From Treponema sp. (GTDB taxonomy: Bacteria > Spirochaetota > Spirochaetia > Treponematales > Breznakiellaceae): a DNA stretch of 14,180 bases. This document shows positions 1-5,899 of this stretch, in pieces. The stretch is from NCBI GenBank assembly GCA_031255875.1, contig JAIRRR010000185.1:1-14180 (forward strand), read 5' to 3'. The first letter of the stretch is position 1. Every line of letters begins with the position of its first letter. Under the pieces are notes generated by a model that was given only the letters and a program-made list of their open reading frames with translations, was not told the origin of the DNA and ran no database searches. The position numbers and the translations under genes are program-made.

Positions 1-107
1 TCCATTATTTCCTTGAAATCTTTATTGCCGGCCATCAGATTGGAGATGATCTCCTTCTTGAGATTGGTCAGGGACTTTTTCATCCGGGAAACGAATTCTC
101 GATCCAT
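1..107 (-). CDS. Partial N-terminus of a probable DksA/TraR-family regulator
   Basis: Reading leftward from an ATG at 107-105, the first 35 codons are open and run off the window edge. A clear Shine-Dalgarno (GGGAGG, about 116-120 read on the minus strand) lies a few bases upstream and supports this start. The peptide begins MDREFVSRMKKSL and continues as a charged helix rich in Lys and Glu, ending in ...NKDFKEIM. From memory this resembles the N-terminal coiled-coil arm of spirochaetal DksA/TraR zinc-finger proteins, which bind the RNA polymerase secondary channel and modulate initiation. The diagnostic C-terminal cysteines lie outside the window, so the family call is inference; that it is a real gene is better supported. 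It is divergent from the gene at 425. Confidence 0.55.
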   Translation of the reverse strand, partial: MDREFVSRMKKSLTNLKKEIISNLMAGNKDFKEIM

Positions 108-424
108 GATTGACCTCCCGTGTTTTTCTTTTTGGTATCCTGATAATATACTGAAATTATTCAGGACCGCGCCTATAGTATAATCGTTTCTTTACGATAA
201 TCTTCCGGGGAACGCCCGGCCGGGTCTTTTGAGCTGCCCCAATTCGCCGAACAATGGCGCAAGTTGCGTATTTTGTCAAGGGGGATGAACAAAAATTTAC
301 GAATCTTTATTGAAAAATTCTGTGTTTTGTATAATTCTATATTAAGGGGGAAAGATGCGGCCAGGCTTGGTTTTCACAGGGGACTGCGCGGGCCGCGTTC
401 CCGGGGGAAACACGGCGGGAGACG
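108..424. promoter_or_regulatory. AT-rich divergent intergenic region with candidate promoters
   Basis: This 317 bp stretch is much more AT-rich than the genes around it and has no convincing gene. It holds two rightward -10-like hexamers, TATAAT at 179-184 and TATAAT at 330-335. Around the first is a small inverted repeat ATCGT(183-187)/ACGAT(194-198), followed by a CCGGG(205-209)/CCCGG(215-219) hairpin and a short T run at 227-230. CGCAA(258-262)/TTGCG(264-268) forms another dyad. The leftward gene must also be driven from here; TATATT/TATTAT-like hexamers occur on the minus strand near 143-150, but I cannot fit a good -35. Two short ORFs (285-428 and 355-525) overlap the start of the next gene and are discussed under findings. 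Confidence 0.5.
307..335 (+). promoter_or_regulatory. Candidate sigma-70-type promoter for the exported protein gene
   Basis: A perfect -10 hexamer TATAAT lies at 330-335. The best-sequence -35, TTGAAA at 310-315, is only 14 bp away; a weaker TTATTG at 307-312 has the standard 17 bp spacing. A transcript would start near 342, just upstream of a strong purine tract (AAGGGGG, 344-350) and about 83 bp before the ATG at 425. The -10 is convincing by itself; which -35 is used is not clear. Confidence 0.45.
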
Positions 425-1324
425 ATGAAGAGAATATTTTTGCTGGGATTAACGCTGGGCCTCTTTTTGAACCTGCCCGTTTTCGCGCAGGACAGCCGGC
501 CTGTAATCAGGATGGACGCCTTTAGCTTCGAAGGGCTGGGCCCCCAGGAATCCCAGATAATCAGAACGCTGTTTCAATCCTACCTGAGCGGCCTGGGAAC
601 CCTGGTCTATCCTGCGGTTCAATTTCCCCAGGATTATGCCGAAGAGGACGAGGACGCCGGGCTTGCCGGCACAGAAACCTTCCCGGACTTTACTTTTTCC
701 GCCCGGGTGGTTTTTGACCGGGAACTTAGGTATCTCAACGTAACCGTCGGCAATACACGGAGCGGCGAAATATCCTCGTTCAGCTCTGTCTATAAAACCA
801 CCGGAGAACTGATACTCAAATCCCGCGCCTTTATGGAATCCGTCCTGGCGTCGGGCGTTCCGTTGGATGCCTCGCCCGGGGTCGCGGAAAACGCCGCCTA
901 CGGCGCAGGCAGGGCGGCCTCTCAGGAGCCCAGGCCGGAGCCGATAAGCGAGGGGAAAATTATCGGTACCTGGAGGGGCGATCAGGGAATAGAAATAGCC
1001 CGGCTGCAACGGGGCGGCCGGGGCATCGCGGTACTCTCGTCGGGGGCCCGGATGGAGCTAAGCTATACAATAATCGGCGACACCCTGTTCATCACCCAGG
1101 ATTCGGCGAACCAGGAACGCTACTACCACCCCCTGCCCTACCAGGTAGCCCGGGCCCTTGCCGCCGAAGCCGGGCCCATGCGCTGGGAATTCCTGCTCTA
1201 CGGCAACGGAACCGCCCTAAGGGGAATACAAATAACCACCGCCGCCCGCTACGAGGGGGAAAAAGTCCTGGAACTGATACCCAATTCCGCCCGGGAATCG
1301 GGATGGACAAAGACGATCAGATAA
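425..1324 (+). CDS. Exported two-domain protein of unknown function
   Basis: I do not recognise the family. Residues 1-21 form a typical signal peptide (MKR, a Leu/Phe-rich core, then VFAQ with cleavage probably after Ala21), so the mature protein should be periplasmic or outer-membrane associated. There is no lipobox Cys. Residues about 25-142 look like an alpha/beta domain reminiscent of CsgG/LpoB/FlgT-type folds: a first strand (PVIRMDAFSF), a helix, then a strand pair (FTFSARVVFD, LRYLNVTVGN) and a closing helix. A Pro/Ala/Glu linker (143-175) leads to a second beta-rich domain (176-299) starting GKIIGTWRG, a pattern seen in small lipocalin-like barrels. The start is fixed by the signal peptide; the Shine-Dalgarno is modest (GGGAG, 417-421). 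It stands alone on its strand and converges on the ftsB-like gene. Confidence 0.8.
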   Translation: MKRIFLLGLTLGLFLNLPVFAQDSRPVIRMDAFSFEGLGPQESQIIRTLFQSYLSGLGTLVYPAVQFPQDYAEEDEDAGLAGTETFPDFTFSARVVFDRELRYLNVTVGNTRSGEISSFSSVYKTTGELILKSRAFMESVLASGVPLDASPGVAENAAYGAGRAASQEPRPEPISEGKIIGTWRGDQGIEIARLQRGGRGIAVLSSGARMELSYTIIGDTLFITQDSANQERYYHPLPYQVARALAAEAGPMRWEFLLYGNGTALRGIQITTAARYEGEKVLELIPNSARESGWTKTIR

Positions 1325-1330
1325 CGCGAT

Positions 1331-1345
1331 GCCGCCCCGGGCGGC
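1331..1345. terminator. GC-rich hairpin between convergent genes
   Basis: GCCGCC (1331-1336), loop CCG, GGCGGC (1340-1345) form a perfect 6 bp stem that almost fills the 21 bp gap between the two convergent stop codons. It lacks a T tract on either side, so it may act as a bidirectional block or mRNA 3' stabiliser rather than as a textbook intrinsic terminator. Confidence 0.5.
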
Positions 1346-1807
1346 TCAGACAAGCATCCGTAAAACCTGGACAAAGAGGATGAATCCCAGGATAACCCCG
1401 CCAACTATCAGGGAAACCATCCTGATGGTTTTCTCGTCCATTGACGGCGGGGCCTGCGCCCCCACGGCGTCCCCCGCCCAATACTGGCGGCGCACGGCTT
1501 TGGAAAGCCCGACTATGCGGACAAAGCGTTCGTCATCCGTACCGTAGCCCAATTCCCGGGCGTGTACCGCGATAGAATCCCCGTCGTAGAGCAAGGCGTC
1601 CCGGTCCCCTTCCAGTTCCCGGCTGATATTTTTGAGCGCCTCGAGGTTGGCCAGCTGTTTGTCCCGCTCCGCCTCGAGTCCCTCGTAGGCGGAAAACCCC
1701 GCAGGGCCGTAAAGGAACGAGAGAAGCGAATAAACAAGGATAGCCGCCCAAAGGGGAAAGAGATATTTCAGCAGCCGCATTACCCTATTAACGGCAGATT
1801 CACGCAT
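1346..1807 (-). CDS. FtsB/DivIC-like septum formation initiator with an extra C-terminal membrane segment
   Basis: A 153-residue protein. The pattern is that of the FtsB/DivIC family, which links FtsL and FtsQ in the divisome: a short cytoplasmic N-terminus, a membrane segment (about residues 15-33), a coiled coil (about 41-68, EGLEAERDKQLANLEAL), and an ARELGYG motif (83-89) followed by ERFVRIVGL. Family members are usually near 100 residues with a single membrane span; this one has a linker and a second hydrophobic helix (about 128-148, MVSLIVGGVILGFILFVQVL), which would place the coiled coil between two anchors. I chose the ATG at 1807 because AAGG lies 8 bases upstream; the frame is open to 1882, but that extension has no good ribosome site and is compositionally unlike a protein start. 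It is divergent from the acidic protein gene at 1950. Confidence 0.75.
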   Translation of the reverse strand: MRESAVNRVMRLLKYLFPLWAAILVYSLLSFLYGPAGFSAYEGLEAERDKQLANLEALKNISRELEGDRDALLYDGDSIAVHARELGYGTDDERFVRIVGLSKAVRRQYWAGDAVGAQAPPSMDEKTIRMVSLIVGGVILGFILFVQVLRMLV

Positions 1808-1852
1808 TTTTTTTACCTTGAATTGCCCTCCGGCGCTACCCCGCCCGCTCCA

Positions 1853-1882
1853 TTGACAATACCAAAATGCATGAACTAACAT
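1853..1882 (+). promoter_or_regulatory. Candidate promoter for the acidic protein/Maf operon
   Basis: A perfect TTGACA (1853-1858) is followed after 18 bp by TAACAT (1877-1882), a 4/6 match to the -10 consensus. Transcription would start near 1889, about 60 bp before the ATG at 1950. A direct repeat TTAAGT (1882-1887 and 1892-1897) begins at the last base of the -10, one helical turn apart, and could be an operator. The ribosome site for the downstream gene is GGGAG six bases before its ATG. Confidence 0.55.
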
Positions 1883-1949
1883 TAAGTGAAGTTAAGTATT
1901 TTTCTGCCGATAATGAAGGATAATTCATGTGCACAAGCGGGAGTAATTC

Positions 1950-4370
1950 ATGGCAAGTGAAAAAAATCCGTCGATATACGATGACAGGGGCGCGATAGGT
2001 TCGTCGGAAGAACTGGACGAATACGGTGTCTGGGTAAAAAGCGGCCCCCAGGACATTTCGGAAGGATTCCAGGACAACGGGGACGACGGGATTTCCGTGG
2101 ACCTGTCCAGGGATTTCTCCCTTCCCGCGCAGGATGAACTCCCGGATTTTGTTGATTTTTCCGAGACAGACGATGCAGACGATGCCGGGGCTCCCGCCGC
2201 CGGTTTTGAAGCCGCCGGAGACATGGGGGCCGGGGAAGAGGATCAGTTTATCGATATTGATATCCCGGAGGTTACGGAAACCGGCGAGACCGTGGATTTC
2301 GGCACCTTTGACGAAACCGAAACAGATACGCAGGGCCCGGCGGATGATGCCGGCATAAGTTTTGAGGAAATCGAGCCCGGCGAGAACGGGGAGCTGAATT
2401 TTGAGGATATCGACGGCTCCCCGGAACCAGCCCCCGGCCAAGACGGCAACCAGGAATCCGCCCGGGATTTCGAGATCGATTTCGGGGACGGCGACGCTTT
2501 TCCGGAAACCCCTGCGGAAGAGCCGCCGGAAAGCGGCCAAACAGCCGGAACCGCCTCCCGGCACGGGGCGGCCGGCGGCGAAGATGCCAGCGTTTCCACC
2601 CAGCTTTTGTTCAGAATTGTCAATGAACTTTCTTCAATAAAGTCCGAATTGTCCAGCCTGAAGAAGGAGCTTTCCGCGACCAGGGGAGAAGCGCCCCAGG
2701 CGGAATCCGACGGCCAGGAGCCGGGCGGCTTCTTTGACGAAGCCGATGACGAAAAGATCGCCCTTACCGGGGCCGAGATGGACAATATCCTCAGCACCGC
2801 GTCTTTTACCGAAGAGGCCGGGGGCGGCGGGGATAGCGGCGCGGGGATCGGGGAAACGGGAATTCAGGGTGAAGCGCTGCCCGCCGCTGGCGAGGCTGCT
2901 GTCGAAACCGGCGCCGGCGAATTGGGAGGGGCCGGAACAATCCCTTTCGGGGAAGAAGCCCTCTCTGAGGATATCCCCGGCCTGCCCGAAGACCTTGCCG
3001 GCGGCCCGGACGGGGAACTTTCCGTAGAGCTTCCCGACGATTTTTCCATAGAGGATTCCGAGGCTCCGGGCGGGGAATCCGACGAATTGCCGATGGTGCT
3101 TTTAAGCGATTCCGACACGGGCGTTCCGGGCTTAGCCGACGATTTGTCCATGGAAGACTACGAAGCTCCGGGCGGGGATAGCGCAGGGCCGGCCCAGGCA
3201 TCCGACGATTTGCCGATGGTGCTTCTGAGCGATTCCGACACAGGCGTTCCGGGTTTAGCCGACGATTTTTCCATGGAAGACTTTGATGTTCCTGGCGAAG
3301 AAAGCGGCGGGCCTGCCGGGGAATCCGACGAATTGCCGATGGTGCTTTTGAGCGATTCAGATACGGGCGTCCCGGGCTTGCCCGACGAACCCGCCGATGC
3401 CGGGATTCTGCCGCAGGATGTCGATTTACCGCTTGACGGGATTGTGCTGGACGAAGAAGCCGGCGATCTCGATCTTGACGCGAATCTGTCGCTGGACTTC
3501 CCCTCCGAAGACGAAGAAAAGGCCGCCGGAGCATCCGAGGCCGACGACAGTTTTGCCCGGCTTATCCCCGAAGGTTACGAAGAAAAAGCCGCCGAGACGC
3601 CGTTCCGCGCCGGAGAACCGCCCGGAGAAGACGACATTTTTGATACCGGCATACTCTCCGAAGATGAAACCCTGGGCGCGGAACTCTCCGACGAGGATAT
3701 TTCCGCAGGGACCGGCGAAAGCGCCGGTTTGGACGCCGTTTTCGATTTAAGCCCGGAACCCGGCGAAGGCGCGCCGGAGGATGCCATCGAAATCCCCGAA
3801 ATCAGCCTGGATCTGGGCGCGGAATTCGACACCGACGCCCTCGCCGCGGAAGAGGATATGACGATAGACATTCCGGCAGACACGGAAGGCGGGGAAGAGA
3901 CGGCGGGCTTCGATTTTGCCGAAGAAGCCTTTGAACCCCTCGATCTTGATACAGAAGACCTTTCCCTTGCGGAGCAGGACCTCGCCGAAGACGAGGCCCT
4001 GCCGGATATCGCCCTTGAAGCGGAACCGGCTGTCGAACTGCCGGTAGAAGACGAATCGCTCTCCGCCGAATTTGACGAATTTTCCGTGGAAACGCCGGAG
4101 GCGGAAATTCCGGAAGAACCCGCGCCGAAAGCAGCCGCGCCGAAAGCAGCCGTGCCGAAAGCAGCCGTGCCGGAAGCGGCAAAGGCCGGCGTTCCCGGCG
4201 GAAGCACCCTTGCCAATGTGCCGGAAAAGATACGGGAAGAACTCAAGACAGTGCTGGCCTACATGGATCAGCTTCTGGAATCCCTGCCCGAGGAAAAAAT
4301 CGAAGAATTCGCCAAGTCCGAATATTTTGACACGTACAAAAAACTCTTTGAAGATCTGGGTTTGGTGTGA
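1950..4370 (+). CDS. Large acidic repeat protein, unknown function, first gene of the Maf operon
   Basis: I do not recognise a named family. The 806 residues are dominated by Asp, Glu, Gly, Ala and Pro with very few Lys or Arg before residue 720, which predicts a strongly acidic, largely disordered chain. There is no signal peptide or membrane segment, so it is probably cytoplasmic. Ordered islands are an N-terminal stretch (IYDDRGAIGSSEELDEYGVW), a short coiled coil (about 216-245, NELSSIKSELSSLKKEL), and the C-terminal 55 residues (752-806), which look like a helical binding module ending EYFDTYKKLFEDLGLV. Between them are a 41-residue repeat (361-477) and an Ala-Pro-Lys linker (725-744). 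It lies 20 bp upstream of the first Maf gene, which suggests a role as a scaffold, chaperone or regulator for flagellar modification or assembly; that role is inference. The gene call itself is secure: long, with a good ribosome site. Confidence 0.85.
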   Translation: MASEKNPSIYDDRGAIGSSEELDEYGVWVKSGPQDISEGFQDNGDDGISVDLSRDFSLPAQDELPDFVDFSETDDADDAGAPAAGFEAAGDMGAGEEDQFIDIDIPEVTETGETVDFGTFDETETDTQGPADDAGISFEEIEPGENGELNFEDIDGSPEPAPGQDGNQESARDFEIDFGDGDAFPETPAEEPPESGQTAGTASRHGAAGGEDASVSTQLLFRIVNELSSIKSELSSLKKELSATRGEAPQAESDGQEPGGFFDEADDEKIALTGAEMDNILSTASFTEEAGGGGDSGAGIGETGIQGEALPAAGEAAVETGAGELGGAGTIPFGEEALSEDIPGLPEDLAGGPDGELSVELPDDFSIEDSEAPGGESDELPMVLLSDSDTGVPGLADDLSMEDYEAPGGDSAGPAQASDDLPMVLLSDSDTGVPGLADDFSMEDFDVPGEESGGPAGESDELPMVLLSDSDTGVPGLPDEPADAGILPQDVDLPLDGIVLDEEAGDLDLDANLSLDFPSEDEEKAAGASEADDSFARLIPEGYEEKAAETPFRAGEPPGEDDIFDTGILSEDETLGAELSDEDISAGTGESAGLDAVFDLSPEPGEGAPEDAIEIPEISLDLGAEFDTDALAAEEDMTIDIPADTEGGEETAGFDFAEEAFEPLDLDTEDLSLAEQDLAEDEALPDIALEAEPAVELPVEDESLSAEFDEFSVETPEAEIPEEPAPKAAAPKAAVPKAAVPEAAKAGVPGGSTLANVPEKIREELKTVLAYMDQLLESLPEEKIEEFAKSEYFDTYKKLFEDLGLV
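3030..3380 (+). repeat. 123 bp (41-residue) tandem repeat inside the acidic protein
   Basis: Two full units (3081-3203 and 3204-3326) are flanked by a half unit on each side (3030-3080 and 3327-3380). Each unit encodes D-[ED]-LPMVLLSDSDTGVPGL followed by ADD-[LF]-SMED and a Gly/Ser/Pro-rich spacer. The DNA is nearly identical over the LPMVLLSDSDTGVPGL part, with mostly silent changes, pointing to recent in-frame duplication. Copy number may vary between strains. Confidence 0.9.
4122..4181 (+). repeat. Four 15 bp units coding for an Ala-Pro-Lys linker
   Basis: Units at 4122-4136, 4137-4151, 4152-4166 and 4167-4181 each encode A/V-P-K/E-A-A. They make a basic, extended linker (residues 725-744) between the acidic body and the conserved-looking C-terminal helices. 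The near identity of the units suggests slippage-type expansion. Confidence 0.85.
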
Positions 4371-4390
4371 GGCTTTAGCCTTTCATCACG

Positions 4391-5899
4391 ATGAAAGAGG
4401 AGCTTTTCGCAAGTAAAAGCGGGGCCCTGACGGCAAAAACCGGGGAAAAAACCCTGCATTCCCGCTACGATCCCCTTGCCGAAGCGGAAAATTTCATCCT
4501 ATCCCTCGGTTTATCCGGCGAAATCCGCTTTTTTTTGCTAATCGAGCCGGGTTTGGGCTATATCATCCCGGTTTTACGGAAAATGTTCCCGGAAAGCAAG
4601 ATTATCGCCATTCATGTTTCGCCCTTTTTGGCAAAAAAGCAGGCGGAAACCGCCCCCGGGGCGAAGGTCTGGTCCCCCGATTCGGGGACGGAACTGGGGG
4701 CCTTTCTGGAACAGGAACTTCCGGACATTTACGCGCGCGAGGCGCGGATCATCGAGTGGCGGCCGGCCCTGGCCGCTTACGGCGAGGGCTGCCTTGGGCT
4801 TTTGAAAAAAACAGCGGAATTTATAAAACGTATCGACGCGAATGCCCGTACCGCGAGGGGCTTTGGCAGGAGGTGGTTCAAAAATTTCTTCAGGAACCTG
4901 CGCCTGATACGGGAAATTGCCGACTTTACGGAATTCAGGGGGCGCGGAATCCCCTGGATCGTTACCGGCGCGGGGCCTTCCCTTGAGGAGAGCGCGGAGG
5001 CTATACGCGAAATACTCGCGGGCGGGGGCTTCCTGCTCGCCGCGTCTTCTTCAACGGCCGCCCTCCGCAGGCGGGGCCTGGATGCCGGCCTTGTGGTCAG
5101 CACCGACGGCGGCGCCTGGGCGCTTTTCCACCTGTACGAAACGCTGCGGGCCGGGGGAAGGCCGGCCATTGCCTTTTCCCTCAGCGCCGCCATGCCCAGC
5201 CAGTGCGGGGCCTGCCCCCTGCTGCCCCTGGGCGACGGGAGTTTCTGGCAGGAACTCGTGCTAAAAGGGCTCGGCATCCCGCATATAAGCCTGCCCCAGC
5301 GGGGCACGGTCAGCGCTACGGCCCTCGACCTGGCCCTTTTCCTGACCGACGGCCGGATCGCCTTTGCCGGCATGGACCTTTCCCAGCGGGATATCAGGAC
5401 CCACGCCCGGCCTTACGGCCTTGACCGTTTCCAGGAAGAAGGTTCCTCCAGGCTCAGCCCCCGGTACTCCAGGGAATTCTTCCGGGCCGCGGATCTAAAC
5501 GCCCGGGGAAGCCAGAAAATATACGCCGAATGGTTCAGGGATGAAGTTGGCCGCTATCCCGGACGGCTCTATTCCCTGGGAAACAACAACCCGGTCTTCG
5601 GCGCTTTAGCGGCCGGGCAGCCCGCGCTGGCCGGAAACGGGAGACAGCGGAAGCCGGGGCCCCGGCCCGCCTTCCGCGCCCTTCCCCTGCCCGGGAGGAG
5701 CCGGGACCCTGCGCGGGACGGGACGGACATTCTGCTCGCGGCCCTGGAAAAGAGCGGGGCCGCGGAAAGCGTCTTTGCTGGGCTCGGCCCCCTCCTGCTG
5801 CTGGACGGGCGGCGCGACGAATACAACGGCGAGAACGGGCGGCTGCTCGCGGAAGAAATAAAGCTGCTCGCCGGGAATTACCGGAGCCGCCATGGATAA
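4391..5899 (+). CDS. Maf-type (DUF115/MptE-like) motility-associated protein, first copy
   Basis: A 502-residue cytoplasmic protein of the motility-associated factor family; characterised members transfer nonulosonic acids such as pseudaminic or legionaminic acid to flagellin. Visible features: a Rossmann-like N-terminal segment (IEPGLGY, 51-57), the family block WFKNFFRNL (from 162), the nucleotide-binding-like TGAGPSLEES (192-201), VVSTDGG shortly after, and GMDLSQRDIRTHAR (from 327), which matches the G-x-D-L...HA signature of the DUF115 core. Residues about 400-443 are a Gly/Pro/Arg-rich low-complexity stretch. The start has no good Shine-Dalgarno: the ATG lies 20 bp after the previous stop with only a small AGGC/GCCT hairpin (4370-4381) between, so translation is probably coupled to the upstream gene. 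It overlaps the next gene by 8 bp. The donor sugar and the exact target are not deducible. Confidence 0.85.
   Translation: MKEELFASKSGALTAKTGEKTLHSRYDPLAEAENFILSLGLSGEIRFFLLIEPGLGYIIPVLRKMFPESKIIAIHVSPFLAKKQAETAPGAKVWSPDSGTELGAFLEQELPDIYAREARIIEWRPALAAYGEGCLGLLKKTAEFIKRIDANARTARGFGRRWFKNFFRNLRLIREIADFTEFRGRGIPWIVTGAGPSLEESAEAIREILAGGGFLLAASSSTAALRRRGLDAGLVVSTDGGAWALFHLYETLRAGGRPAIAFSLSAAMPSQCGACPLLPLGDGSFWQELVLKGLGIPHISLPQRGTVSATALDLALFLTDGRIAFAGMDLSQRDIRTHARPYGLDRFQEEGSSRLSPRYSREFFRAADLNARGSQKIYAEWFRDEVGRYPGRLYSLGNNNPVFGALAAGQPALAGNGRQRKPGPRPAFRALPLPGRSRDPARDGTDILLAALEKSGAAESVFAGLGPLLLLDGRRDEYNGENGRLLAEEIKLLAGNYRSRHG

Noticed and set aside
215..230. CCCGGCCGGG palindrome followed by TCTTTT as an intrinsic terminator
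   Set aside because: The palindrome has no room for a loop; only a 3 bp stem or a 5 bp stem with the upstream CCGGG is possible, too weak to call a terminator.
1808..1882. 25-codon upstream extension of the ftsB-like gene
   Set aside because: Its start has no Shine-Dalgarno, while the ATG at 1807 has AAGG at ideal spacing and fits the family length.
1836..2564. 242-codon minus-strand open frame running upstream of the ftsB-like gene
   Set aside because: Antisense to the acidic protein start and across the promoter region; its product has no recognisable motif, and the acidic gene has better start signals.
3030..3380. Possible CRISPR-like array from regularly spaced repeats
   Set aside because: The repeats are in frame, protein-coding, with related spacers and a 123 bp period; nothing resembles CRISPR repeats or cas genes.
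2806..3534. Minus-strand open frame with repeated Arg/Pro-rich units
   Set aside because: The repetitiveness is only the reverse reading of the 123 bp repeat in the acidic protein.
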